IMG/VR virus record: IMGVR_UViG_3300001450_000136
Location: 1-31,597 of that record
Reading direction: 5' to 3' (one strand)
DNA from: a virus
DNA length: 31,597 nt
Below are positions 10,601 to 16,711 of this stretch, piece by piece. Below the pieces are notes generated by a model. The model ran no database searches, had not been told where the DNA came from, and saw only the letters and a list, made by a program, of their open reading frames with translations. The position numbers and the translations under genes were made by a program. The first letter of the stretch is position 1. Each line of letters starts with the position of its first letter.

Positions 10601-13600
10601 TCAAAGCGGCCCTCTATTCGCATTTTTGGTTGCGCGAGGCCTTTCGATCTAGCTTTTTCAATCAATTTCTTTCCCGAAACTATCATCTTAGGAATACGTG
10701 GTCCAACTATCTCTCCAGCAACAATTTTTTCATAAGGATTTCCATCTTGAGCTTTACTAATTACGTCCTTAAATAATGTAGAGATAGCACCAGCCCCTCC
10801 CTTAGGGAAGAATGTCTGAAGGTCTAAGGTGGTACCATGCCTACCGTAACTATTTTTTTCAAAATGCTTCATTGCGGAAAGCCCTTCGGCAAAGTTGGGA
10901 GTAAAACCTTCAGCCGCGTTACCATAAGGCTCTCTTATGAATTTTTTTAAGAAGCTCGTTTGATTGGTTGAGCTATCTAAAGTAGTTTTGTAATCTCCAA
11001 AATTAGAAGAACTAATATTTAAAACTTCTTTTTCCTTTTCGGTAAGAGAGTAAAAATCCCAGTTATTATTATCTAGTTGTGATAAATATCCTGATTCTTT
11101 ATTTACTGCTTTTTGCGCGGAAGTTATTAATTCTTCAAATATTCTGCCCGTAACCCTTCCTTTGTTTTGCTTGTCAGCAGCAGGGTTAAGAGATTTTCTA
11201 TTATACTCTTTTATTCTAGCTGTGTAATACTTTTTGTTGCCTTTAAGTATTGACTGAAAATGCGCTCTCCAGTCTTCATCTATAGAAGCGTTTGTGTTTG
11301 GAAAGATCTCTTCGCCTATCCCAAGCAAAGAACTCATTGAAATTTTACTTTTTCCTTTAATTCCTTTTTTAACTGACTTGTCTATCCTACCCCTTAACTC
11401 TTGATAGTCTATGTTGGATTTAGACATTTCTGGAGACCCCATAGAAACAGAATCAAATCCATACCAACTTCTTCCAAAATTCTCTACTAGTTTTTTTGGT
11501 ATTTTCGATTTTTCTTTTTCTGAGGACATTAAACTGTTTATCTGCTTTTGCCATTGACTTGGCTTAGATCCTCTAGTATAAATATAAGCGCTTTTATCGC
11601 CTTGAACTTTAAAGTTTTCAGCTCTATTAGCTAAAGAGTTTTCATTGATATTTTTGTAATTATTTTTGGACCAGTCAGACCGCCTATGAACAAAATTATT
11701 TGATATAAAATCTCTCCAGTTATCATCTCTCAGTTTTTTATTTATAAATGAAGCTAGCTCGCTTTCCTTAACACTCTTCTTGAATAAATTTTGGTTTTCG
11801 GGTTTTAGCTTTCCGAATTTTTTAATATCCTGAGGTTTGTAATTGGGGCCTGTAAATTGATCGACTGCTCTATCAGGCACAGAGTTTATAAAATTAGGAA
11901 TATACCCACCGGCTTTTGATTTAACATCATTTTTTGCTAAAATAGCTTTTTGCACTAAAGGAGCATATTGCTGTGTATGTATACCCTCTAACCTTTCTTT
12001 AAAAAACGAGGTGCCGTAAGCTTTTTTGATAACTTTTGTTTCTTCAGAAGCACTTCCTACTCTTTTTGCGTCAGCTTTTAATATATTAGGATATCCAGAA
12101 GAAGTAAAAAACATATCTTTTAAATCTCTAGATATGCTTGAGGACTCCTCAAAATCCCAAGTCGCTTGGCTGCTATTCGTGCCAAAAGTCTTCGCAGAGG
12201 CTTTTGATCCAAGTCTTATAGCAGCCTCAAATATACTTCCTTCTGCTCCGGTATCTACAATTTTACTTTTATCAGCCTCTTTCCATACAGAAGATACTAG
12301 ATCGTTAGCTTTAATTTCATCCCCAAATAACCTACCATAAATTTTAGCTGAAATATTTGCTGTTGCATTTGCGATACTGTTCCCTATAATATCATTAAAA
12401 ACTCCTTTTTGCCCTGAAAAATCATTAGCGTTAGCTTCATTTAATTTAGAAAATGTCGATCCCCCAATATTTTCAAAAGATACGCCTAGTGCCCCACCGC
12501 CAAGCTTGCTAATTTTTCTTAAAACCAATCCTTGTTCTTGAGCGTTTAACCTAGAGCCCGCTATTGATTGAATAATTTTCTTTCCTTGTTCAGGGCCTAA
12601 ATAATTAGAACCAAAAGGATTTAATTTTCCAGCTTTATTAAAAGGCCCAGAATTACCTTTTAATGAGATCATGCCAAATCCACCTAGCTGCTTATCCACA
12701 TCCACTGATAAACTTGGGTAATTAGTGGTTGCGTTTTTCCAAATGCTTGATTTTTCAATATTTGACCCTTTGGTCGCTAAGCCAGACTTACCTTTTGCAA
12801 AGTTAGGAATGAACCCTCCAGAAACAGGGATCGCTCCTTGTGGAACGCCTCCTGCTTTTTTCACCATCTCTTTATTAAAAATCGCAGATCCGCTTCCTCC
12901 ACCAAACCTAGGGACTATATATTCATCAGTATTTGCGACAATAGTTTCTTTTCTCCCTCCTCCCATTGGAAAGTTCGGAAGAACTTTTGGCCTCGCCGAA
13001 CTTGAAGCCCCTCCTTCGCCAGCTAAAATAGCTTGCCTTTCTGCGCTCATTGCACCAGAAACACCATTAGCAAAATTAGGCACGTACCCATCTGCTTTAT
13101 TTCTCGCACCGCCACTGGTATTATTGACAGCAGCTCCAACTCTTCTAGATTTTGCGAGCCTACTAACCATTGCTTGTTGGGCGGCGTAAGCAGCATTTTG
13201 TTGCCTAATGGTGTCTAGTACTAATTCTTCTTTTTGTTCGTGACTTAAAGTTTCTCTCGAAATAGCTTCATATAGGGTTTTGTTGTTTTTTAATAAGAAT
13301 CCTATTTTGGCTTCTGCTTCTGCTATCTTTTGCTTCGCGCTACCAATTTTAAAAACTTCCTTTAAAGCTTTTGCGGATTGAAAAGTGATAAACTTAAAAA
13401 GTTTTATAAAAGCTACTCCAATTATAATAAGACCGGGACCAGCAATAAAATTACCAATAGCCCCAAAAAAGTTCTTAATTAATGAATTTCCTTTTTCTGG
13501 ATCCAATGCGCTGTTTAAAGCTCCAGCTATAGAATTAAAAATCTTTAACAAATTTTCTACTGCAGGAGTCGCTACTAAATCTCCAAGGACAGAAGCCAGC

Positions 13601-14724
13601 TCCTTAGCGTTAACCGCGGCTTCATTAATCAAAGCGGATAAGGTGCTTTGCAGCTTTTCGTTCCGTTTAACAGCTTCGTCCGTTGCACCGTTTGATTGAT
13701 TCAGAGCTCTTTCATAAATACTATAATCACTTCCCAAATCTTTGACCAAAGCTTTTAAATTATTTATCTGAAATACCCCAGCGACCAACTCATCTGTATA
13801 AGCTCTTTGGGAGTCGCTTAAGGTTTTATATACCCCTGCGTAATCTTTAAGTATGTCTAGTGCGTTTCTTATGTTTCCTGCTGAATCGGTGGTTGCTACA
13901 CCAATATCCTCTAGAGCTTCTCTTACTCCCGATCTTTGGATTCTAGTAAATATACTTTTAAATGCATTTCCTATTACCGAACCTCCTCTAGCCGTTGTTT
14001 GTTGAACACTTGTGACCGCAGCCAATAACTGATCCAAGCTCACTTTTGCTGATTGGGCGGTCGAACCAGCTCTCGCAAGCGCGTTTGATAAATCTTCAGT
14101 ACTTACAGCAAAAGCGGCATCTACGGTAGCTAGTTTATTTACAAGATCAGTCGTTGTTAAAGCGGCGTCTCCAAAACCATTTACTGCAGCAGTTAATGTT
14201 TCTACTGATTTGGCGGCATCCATTCCAGATAACCGAGTCAATATCATCGCATCATTAATTCTACTTATAGTCTCTTCTGCCCCCAACCCTTGACGAGATA
14301 ACTCAACAGCTGCTTCTGATACCACTTGAAAACTTTGTCCAGTATTTCTTGCTGTATTAAAAAGATCTTCTGAAAATTTATTTAAAGCGCCTGAGTTAAG
14401 GTTTAAAATGACATTAATATCCGTAAGTGCTTTCTCAACCTCGACTGCGCTAGTAACCATGGCTTTAAATCCTTGAGTAACTGCGTTGAGGACTCCGACG
14501 GCAGCACCAAATGCTAAAGTACGAGCTACAGATGCATCAAGAGACTTCTGAAACTCTCCCATATCTCCAGAAATTCTACCTAATGGCTGCCTAAATCCTT
14601 TATCGTCAAGACTTACCGATATAGGCCTTATTTTTCTTTCAGCCGAACGTACTTGGCGTACTATATCGGACTCTAGTCCGCGTGCGCCAACATCTATTTG
14701 AATATTTCCACTACCTAATGCCAT
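1672..14724 (-). CDS. Giant modular tape measure protein (4350 aa) with motif-delimited inserted domains
   Basis: The start is well supported: ATG at 14722-14724 with AAGGA six bases upstream. Residues about 95-290 look like the TP901-type tape measure core (PF10145/TIGR01760-like), for example ARNTGQSFQ at 125-133. Hydrophobic stretches near residues 425-445, 1590-1615 and 2960-3000 could be the membrane-inserting parts tape measures carry. Residues 1552-2320 and the last 180 are long helical, Gln/Ser/Lys-rich tape measure-like sequence. The rest is split by the motif [AS]xG[FYL][IVT]PNF, with its Pro at residues 549, 640, 943, 1276, 1467, 1551, 2321, 2396, 2827 and 4076, and a degenerate copy at 4167. 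Between motifs lie two nuclease-like domains, a zincin-like domain, short modules and a 1249-residue unknown. It lies downstream of tube and chaperone-like genes, the usual tape measure place. Tape measure identity is firm; domain functions are inferred. Confidence 0.9.
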   Translation of the reverse strand: MALGSGNIQIDVGARGLESDIVRQVRSAERKIRPISVSLDDKGFRQPLGRISGDMGEFQKSLDASVARTLAFGAAVGVLNAVTQGFKAMVTSAVEVEKALTDINVILNLNSGALNKFSEDLFNTARNTGQSFQVVSEAAVELSRQGLGAEETISRINDAMILTRLSGMDAAKSVETLTAAVNGFGDAALTTTDLVNKLATVDAAFAVSTEDLSNALARAGSTAQSAKVSLDQLLAAVTSVQQTTARGGSVIGNAFKSIFTRIQRSGVREALEDIGVATTDSAGNIRNALDILKDYAGVYKTLSDSQRAYTDELVAGVFQINNLKALVKDLGSDYSIYERALNQSNGATDEAVKRNEKLQSTLSALINEAAVNAKELASVLGDLVATPAVENLLKIFNSIAGALNSALDPEKGNSLIKNFFGAIGNFIAGPGLIIIGVAFIKLFKFITFQSAKALKEVFKIGSAKQKIAEAEAKIGFLLKNNKTLYEAISRETLSHEQKEELVLDTIRQQNAAYAAQQAMVSRLAKSRRVGAAVNNTSGGARNKADGYVPNFANGVSGAMSAERQAILAGEGGASSSARPKVLPNFPMGGGRKETIVANTDEYIVPRFGGGSGSAIFNKEMVKKAGGVPQGAIPVSGGFIPNFAKGKSGLATKGSNIEKSSIWKNATTNYPSLSVDVDKQLGGFGMISLKGNSGPFNKAGKLNPFGSNYLGPEQGKKIIQSIAGSRLNAQEQGLVLRKISKLGGGALGVSFENIGGSTFSKLNEANANDFSGQKGVFNDIIGNSIANATANISAKIYGRLFGDEIKANDLVSSVWKEADKSKIVDTGAEGSIFEAAIRLGSKASAKTFGTNSSQATWDFEESSSISRDLKDMFFTSSGYPNILKADAKRVGSASEETKVIKKAYGTSFFKERLEGIHTQQYAPLVQKAILAKNDVKSKAGGYIPNFINSVPDRAVDQFTGPNYKPQDIKKFGKLKPENQNLFKKSVKESELASFINKKLRDDNWRDFISNNFVHRRSDWSKNNYKNINENSLANRAENFKVQGDKSAYIYTRGSKPSQWQKQINSLMSSEKEKSKIPKKLVENFGRSWYGFDSVSMGSPEMSKSNIDYQELRGRIDKSVKKGIKGKSKISMSSLLGIGEEIFPNTNASIDEDWRAHFQSILKGNKKYYTARIKEYNRKSLNPAADKQNKGRVTGRIFEELITSAQKAVNKESGYLSQLDNNNWDFYSLTEKEKEVLNISSSNFGDYKTTLDSSTNQTSFLKKFIREPYGNAAEGFTPNFAEGLSAMKHFEKNSYGRHGTTLDLQTFFPKGGAGAISTLFKDVISKAQDGNPYEKIVAGEIVGPRIPKMIVSGKKLIEKARSKGLAQPKMRIEGRFDPAWLLGRLGSNKKHYNSEQEKAKKMGRKFSPSQRTGVKKGKLSSKYVPGETKALTKTFKAMGVPGPYDKVGREYYLQDLPMFRDGFAGGYIPNFADALEEAIVREREALSSQRSNAKIYVDKDNRLKGSKNPMGLLVANTRDEPLSGSQGVDRALSTGINPKNKGSIESTANGYVPNFAVGGVVAGGKGLLTLLGKIGPLFKSMKGSVGGFLGKGSKFSTIMGGLSSGFKKIFGLLIAAELAFVPILKTMGIIPEEFTSITDLIGEGLGRLFGTIDPGIRKLIKVGDKYIEASEKQLNVITQNIEKVDKFAATLANLSKSTDSGNIEAYGKFLEQLISQAGDMEGIDATAFQNLLDSAGDAEGLKKATQELKDLIEQGKNLKGFGVTVAETFKKLAENIDSETGKVDFDKAGVTESDIKGTSSQLIKNLSPEKVKQLAEELKGFDATSENSADKIASLQHIFGELDATTLVLLKGNGEYAKKLLESAAAQARYNTASAALAEAINKTRLPIKNLEKDFNKLATAIESSSAAIDASYKSLSEIEEIKSKSRVDTLKSAGTVTSTNIIKGTADAKIEKAVQDAAKESEKALGKFSSTILRNSKENGQALDGGIKTLIEGIADGSQTNDSAIQALIEIEKTGTEEQKKAAAEARSELQSANTKLLTEQAKTRAVMNAQLAEERNQAVAFQRNTQLSEGQLKSLQTFSRGQQSSLAQISELNKVISTIQSLGGNKDILAELQESNRQQSQLSNLNQAFSSLASGAGVEFNASSLDELDGQVTDFIRSDSFNQLDEKTRALVVALTSAIDKAKSLEADAGVKTQGDVSKAATTVISQESIKTFSDELKLILSGPLVEALKVNPIIVSKLNEPLGELGVIAQEISNQSTVNLQNQEANKKIKEETSRLLTSVVSEIKGSGLKDSSSNLEKSAILLEKAAAKITGNNASGFIPNFAPVSPVSRALNTERSMGAKKPVIDSHPSVGAYVRDAATQPNFSAVRRDHPEGMNKAVSNSAKIQGAAARGLVPNFAEPEGDLSSASLAEIYSQAMGKSDKLQRIEEYIAEGGKTTMQASKVPGWNLIKKEIYRQTGLGKEDPLKSGVTLSLDTPPDYEVLNGEGNLGAFDPTTEKLWMSEFPTKGMPNKALSEIQSTLANESIHWIQNKYKKQLGGFGSKEYQQWLANTMQKQDKALGGVGFGEARYAKSFDDIGINKKAGAYQDFLEGKKFSQEEVLKRFDIKDIKNLPGLDDMMKMGTPAEAWLANDLRYYAPHIMEMQSMFWKKVGLTHKKAMGLGEISKSVGSGVDRLRTGYLVDTAPTAWPKFRKTGDPRDLQIGPDLLGLELDMFLNDPEFRGYWFDEKGNSKFLKNPQETLKTLGKDVDVKPLHKFMKDIQSVFKKKEGSDQLGYESLRGTFTDNYNISVAKLLTERMSHMASIGVRNLQKEKGGNKFAPLAGGFIPNFAKTEDESFTDSISLADKEGIVKNAYFGGSIDKNLWLDRADVPPFVDKQRLGDLYKKSEVFDRATKIRENAIDPLNYKDYTSRINKISSHVPKILQNKFSNLLFSDKSGFAEWSKENYEGLAENVTGPLETTGDVLGGTSLAAAALIPTPLAPIATPTAALAGTLSTMAYAGAGIGGILSDTFEDPEKLRGAYNALFNNGYFASKTSFGEPAKSLIKNGAPELLGETLKKSYGNIAYPLFHKMGGSTQPGLLQQAAGRGELDMDLFSIGSSTLRSSKLKISDSQKQIAQHAMITAKFGTGSGFEAALSASTGLSGVGDYFNGINVYKKVIDDLSTNESYNIPFDFKDGEFTASGKTGWKVGEKSTPWNLGELEAIEKKIEDSILWKDESIKALQSVKGKSANEKGQIVYSKEKADEDEIKIQQYKREKQQHVAAGSLARKYMTQFKLSKESRKNMIVNQRGNINTGQLDGRLLTFPNPFVQGADLFSVATPDMRDSTGQGGKMYLAYNNLLDHRVHAGNRNEPTADATKFIDDTFENGAITNSKSALNSFLSTDFDSFISKMSLVKPQSVSSGLTQAFVALMNTDVEGSKEAIEKNRRQKSRAQVIKDKGLAGVNANPKDKDDIQGPKLPGADAFDPVVQGEKDALAELGMDPQVILDRLKEEETANQTRETNIRDQLYLKLLNKETEKIRGSDASVNALSRMMRISDKMPFMQDQLDKMIFQRQRRAKSIRDNPNTTVQANLSQIESEIGALQSRRSLYEPGNEEGMAYLYFTQGGQFSKVGGDQRRLGPPMYESVPDYAKKFQELREALRLNGPTDAENRMKEIKEGGEELKGVMLSDGPNVMNFARMRNQKGNKGVKTGGQFEKFFTDLDIDSRMSLMRSLGARDEHDLHNHIPDDLRTVLEENLMRVGQGNPAFGFLVDETINKGFGLGEDHFINAVKNLGVPFHSSQGVGDQLSKEQVKISGKQTLEGMKSFDVNALEGSDIEGALSFMNKIQIQDWLHKNKEEAENIQGNPFQHLTEILAGTSHAELMKSPVYLKYLMGLGQGFNPDTNLKSALLNKGNVGNFDKWKSFYHSGVPRTDFFKNENYGPIEWSKNVEDKLKLNRDGLNPFVELLGDAELNTEKKMLSHLFGPDLTYGANQSIDDLVNNTTNPIPKLKSKDWQNRAEQASKHINDRVKNISNANTGNEILSSYAPFGYDSLGTYKRNSPYYSGSPSMQTLWDLIMENKVNFADANAAGKAKGFVPNFSAIAGEIAASKMAGYKNPVKPSQVKTMNISGIGKTSYNTQESVFKAAGMSQPFIAPPSNSKAAPQYQKQVQKKFNFDPYKKAAADGFIPKGGSSLDFSEFKSIADKFSETTSVFASAISDLRFDEFSKSTKILFDGASMFSAQSQALQNSAGLFKDGSEKIARSADIETVNFEKLTSAASKIEKSFNTLSSELKKSLSIDSSGITRSMDSLTSALGSVQGSISVSIPSVQVNVNGAGQITQSIKSVIMSELPGVIKSEIESMDLVTKSMIGQ
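6247..7536 (-). other. Zincin-like domain within the tape measure, with degenerate NExxH motif
   Basis: This is the inter-motif segment of residues 2397-2826. At residues 2521-2528 it reads LANESIHW, the context of a zinc metallopeptidase helix (usually xxHExxHxxQ), followed by an amphipathic stretch. The first zinc-binding His is replaced by Asn2523, while the Glu (2524) and the second His (2527) remain. The Asn codon is AAT, one base from CAT. An upstream patch, AFDPTTEKLWMSE, resembles the edge strand that precedes zincin active-site helices. The third ligand is not obvious. The fold assignment is an inference from motif context, and as written the site would bind zinc poorly. Confidence 0.45.
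10327..10896 (-). other. Unrecognised basic domain within the tape measure
   Basis: This is the inter-motif segment of residues 1277-1466, about 190 residues, strongly basic and rich in Lys, Arg and Gly. It contains patches such as EIVGPRIPKMIVSGKKLIE and MRIEGRFDPAWLLGRLG. It contains no hydrophobic membrane segment and no repeat. The compact size and flanking PNF motifs suggest an independently folded module. I do not recognise its family; nucleic-acid binding would fit the charge but is not shown. Confidence 0.4.
10900..11895 (-). other. PD-(D/E)XK nuclease-like domain B within the tape measure
   Basis: This is the inter-motif segment of residues 944-1275. Its C-terminal part carries the ordered residues typical of restriction-like nucleases: GRIFEELI with Glu1197, NNWDF with Asp1223, then FGDYKTT with Asp1244-x-Lys1246. 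Spacings are 26 and 21 residues. The N-terminal two thirds (about 944-1160) is a basic, Trp/Asn/Lys-rich region of unknown role. The same E, WDF and DxK order recurs in the neighbouring segment, which strengthens the reading. Activity is not demonstrated, and a short three-residue signature alone can mislead. Confidence 0.5.
11899..12804 (-). other. PD-(D/E)XK nuclease-like domain A within the tape measure
   Basis: This is the inter-motif segment of residues 641-942. It contains GSIFEAAI with Glu833, ATWDFEE with Asp857, and KADAKRV with Asp885-x-Lys887, spaced by 24 and 28 residues. This matches the Glu...Asp...(D/E)xK order of PD-(D/E)XK nucleases and the arrangement of the next domain. Before it lies a Gly/Asn/Ser-rich part (about 641-800) with patches such as GGFGMISLKGNSGPF. 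The overall similarity of the two domains outside the signature is low, so they are not a recent duplication. The nuclease call is an inference. Confidence 0.45.
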
Positions 14725-14755
14725 AACAGTTCCTTGCCTTTATATACACTAGTTT

Positions 14756-15748
14756 TTAAGAAAAATTTTGAAAATCTTCTATGGTCAAAGAGCCTTTCTT
14801 TTTTGCCAACTCAAACGGACTAATATCCATTTCATTAGAAACTCCCATCTCCCCCATGTCTTTTTTAGTTGCTCCTACTACGCTAAAACCTTGCTTGTCT
14901 TTGCTTTTTTCTTGAATGTTTTTTGTTCTTTTTTGGGAATCTGCAAAATCAAGCAAGTCATCAGGGTTTCCCTTGATAGCTTCAGGGATGTTTTCTACAT
15001 TCTCTAATATAGAGTTTAATACCTTTGTATAATTTAATAAATTCAATTGGTAATAAGAATACAAATAAATACTCCTATCAAAAAACTTGTATAGACTCTT
15101 TGATCCAAGTATATTATAATATATAGAAAATATACTGCTTATTGATAAATACTTTATATTGTCTATCGATAAATGTTGTGTACTTTCTACATATGTTAAA
15201 AACATATTTTGCAAGCTTGTTTTTGGGATTTCCCCAAACTCTTCTTCAGTAAAGAATTTTTCGCTTAAACTTTCGTTTTTAAAAAAACTTAGATAAAGAC
15301 TAAAGTCATTATTCTTATTTTTTGCATAGCTTTCGCATGTTGAGGTTACTAAAGACTCTTTTTTTTGCTTAAGATTTTGTAATTTTTTCTGAGCTTCTTC
15401 GATGTCTTTATTAATCTGCTCTATCTGACTGGGTATAATAAGATTTTTCTTAGTATCCCGCAGGCTGTTTAAGTACTTTTGTGTTTCGTCTATTTCGTCT
15501 TCTTCTTTTTCCGACCACACTTCTTGCTCTATTAGAAGATTTAAAGTCTCTTCTTCCGTTGGTAAGCCTTTCTCTCTTGCTTTGTCAAAAGTTAAACGAT
15601 AATGATTTTCTAATATAAACTGATCTTCATTACCAAAGTGTTTGATAAATACTTTATCACTACCAACTTCACTAAGAGTATAGCCCTTTACGACTTCTGA
15701 CAAAACTTTTCTTAACGTTTCATCTTCTGGCGCTCCTTTTTTATCCAT
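14756..15748 (-). CDS. Probable tail assembly factor upstream of the tape measure (330 aa)
   Basis: The ATG at 15746-15748 has AAGG five bases upstream and lies 16 bases after the preceding stop; the stop is 31 bases before the tape measure start. The protein is hydrophilic and charged, with a strong heptad-like coiled-coil segment around residues 80-145 (IEQINKDIEEAQKKLQNLKQ). A Tyr/Leu/Ile-rich helical middle follows at about 185-250, and then a Lys/Asp-rich tail. There is no signal peptide. Genes in this slot, between tail tube and tape measure, usually encode tail assembly chaperones that hold the tape measure before tube polymerisation. I recognise no sequence family, so the role is inferred from position. 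It is in a different frame from the upstream gene, and an intervening stop rules out a simple frameshift fusion of the two. Confidence 0.6.
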   Translation of the reverse strand: MDKKGAPEDETLRKVLSEVVKGYTLSEVGSDKVFIKHFGNEDQFILENHYRLTFDKAREKGLPTEEETLNLLIEQEVWSEKEEDEIDETQKYLNSLRDTKKNLIIPSQIEQINKDIEEAQKKLQNLKQKKESLVTSTCESYAKNKNNDFSLYLSFFKNESLSEKFFTEEEFGEIPKTSLQNMFLTYVESTQHLSIDNIKYLSISSIFSIYYNILGSKSLYKFFDRSIYLYSYYQLNLLNYTKVLNSILENVENIPEAIKGNPDDLLDFADSQKRTKNIQEKSKDKQGFSVVGATKKDMGEMGVSNEMDISPFELAKKKGSLTIEDFQNFS

Positions 15749-15764
15749 TGCGCCTTAAGTTACC

Positions 15765-16694
15765 TTATGAAGGTTTAGGCTTTTCTTTGGACTTTTCCTT
15801 GGACTCTTCCTTGGACTCTTCCTTGGGCTCTTCCTTGGGCTCTTCCTTGGGCTCTTCCTTGGGCTCTTCCTTGGGCTCTTCTTTGATCTCTTGAACGTCA
15901 GACTCCCTGTCCATTTCCTTAAGTACTGATTCGAAATCATCTTGATCCTGAACTCCGCTCATATACCATATAGTAGCGATAGTGCTAAGCTTGTCAATAG
16001 TTTTTACAAAAATGTCTTCTTGATCTTCATCAGCTTCTTGATACGAAAGGTATTTTTCTTCGTAATCACTTCCGGGAAATAAAGGTTCTTCTTCGGCATC
16101 GTCCTTATCACCTCTTACAAAGTAAGATAAGTGAAGAAGGAACCAAGTGATGGTTTTGTTTCTAGCCTTCACGTCAGCAGTGTGATCAAAAATAGACGCT
16201 TGAGCGGCTTCAAAATCTGCGATTTGTTTTCTAATAATAGCTAGATCGGAGATGGCTTTTTCAAGACGCTCTTTTTCGTCATTGCTCATATTGTCTCTAT
16301 CTTTTGCGGTATAACGAATTACATTCTGTTGTTTTTCAAAAAGCTGAAGGTAGAGCTTAGCAAAGTTTGACTTGTCGTCATCATTTAATGTTCCCCCTAC
16401 ATCGACTTGTTTTTTCGCAAGCATAGCTCTTGTCAATAAGCCCATTTTAATAAACTTGTTAAGCCATATGCTGTAAAACATATCTCCGTCTTCTACTTGA
16501 GTTCTGGTTGGCTTTCTGAGAAAAACTTTGACGGGAGTTTTTTCTGTGACTGTTTTCTTTACTGTCTCGTCAACTTTTTCTTTTTTGCCTGTTTCTTTAT
16601 TTTTTCTTTCTACCTCTCTAATAACCTCTTTCTCAATTTCTTCTTCGATTTCGATATCAAAACTATAGAGTTCTCGATTCTTCTTGTCTTTCAT
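15765..16694 (-). CDS. Putative tail assembly chaperone with acidic EEPK repeat tail (309 aa)
   Basis: The ATG at 16692-16694 has a good AAGGA site about seven bases upstream. The protein begins with a charged segment rich in Glu and Lys (residues 1-50). A conserved-looking core follows (TPVKVFLRKPTRTQVEDGD, then MFYSIWLNKFIKMGLLTRAM), and then helical acidic sequence. It ends in a tandem EEPK/EESK tail from about residue 269 to the stop. The core resembles proteins I have seen encoded just before tape measure genes in marine phages, described as tail assembly chaperone-like. That is recognition by style, not by a defined family. A +1 frame through the repeats stays open and would give a basic KSPR tail ending at 15755. 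I see no slippery site, so programmed frameshifting, common in this gene class, is not supported. Confidence 0.6.
   Translation of the reverse strand: MKDKKNRELYSFDIEIEEEIEKEVIREVERKNKETGKKEKVDETVKKTVTEKTPVKVFLRKPTRTQVEDGDMFYSIWLNKFIKMGLLTRAMLAKKQVDVGGTLNDDDKSNFAKLYLQLFEKQQNVIRYTAKDRDNMSNDEKERLEKAISDLAIIRKQIADFEAAQASIFDHTADVKARNKTITWFLLHLSYFVRGDKDDAEEEPLFPGSDYEEKYLSYQEADEDQEDIFVKTIDKLSTIATIWYMSGVQDQDDFESVLKEMDRESDVQEIKEEPKEEPKEEPKEEPKEEPKEESKEESKEKSKEKPKPS
15793..15876 (-). repeat. 12-bp tandem repeat encoding EEPK/EESK units
   Basis: Seven consecutive 12-base units run across this stretch. The plus-strand unit is TCTTCCTTGGGC, with GGAC variants in the first two. Five are identical and degenerate units lie on both sides. 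Each encodes Lys-Glu-Glu-Pro or Lys-Glu-Glu-Ser at the acidic C-terminus of the gene. The near-identity at DNA level indicates recent slippage expansion, and copy number is likely to vary among relatives. Confidence 0.9.
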
Positions 16695-16711
16695 ATTATT
16701 TTCCTTATTCC

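Larger units (their letters stand above)
2213..13095 (-). repeat. Array of GFIPNFA-type motifs inside the tape measure protein
   Basis: Ten intact nine-to-eleven-residue motifs occur in one reading frame, with Pro codons topping at 13080, 12807, 11898, 10899, 10326, 10074, 7764, 7539, 6246 and 2499. A degraded copy (ADGFIPKGG) tops at 2226. Examples are ADGYVPNFANG, SGGFIPNFAKG, AGGYIPNFADA and AKGFVPNFSAI. The DNA differs between copies (agg, cgg, ggg and tgg on the plus strand for Pro), so the repetition is kept at protein level rather than by recent duplication. Distances between successive motifs are 91, 303, 333, 191, 84, 770, 75, 431, 1249 and 91 residues. Confidence 0.9.

Noticed and set aside
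12961-12990. Additional PNF occurrences (VLPNFPMGG near residue 585 and TQPNFSAV near 2365) as further boundary motifs
   Set aside because: They lack the preceding [AS]xG[FYL][IV] part and lie inside short modules whose ends are already marked by full motifs.
1826-13699. Many plus-strand open frames of 60-154 codons opposite the tape measure gene
   Set aside because: They lie fully antisense to a well-supported gene, have no ribosome-binding pattern or neighbours on that strand, and have low-complexity, Pro/Leu/Phe-rich translations typical of antisense shadows.
15755-15940. 61-codon minus-strand frame encoding KSPR repeats
   Set aside because: It is the shifted frame of the 12-bp repeats within the 309-residue gene; its repetition follows from the DNA repeat. 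It has no independent start signal.
14756-16694. A G/GT-style programmed frameshift joining the 309 and 330-residue genes
   Set aside because: The frame that would continue into the 330-residue gene meets a stop at 15755 before its ATG, and no slippery heptamer is visible.
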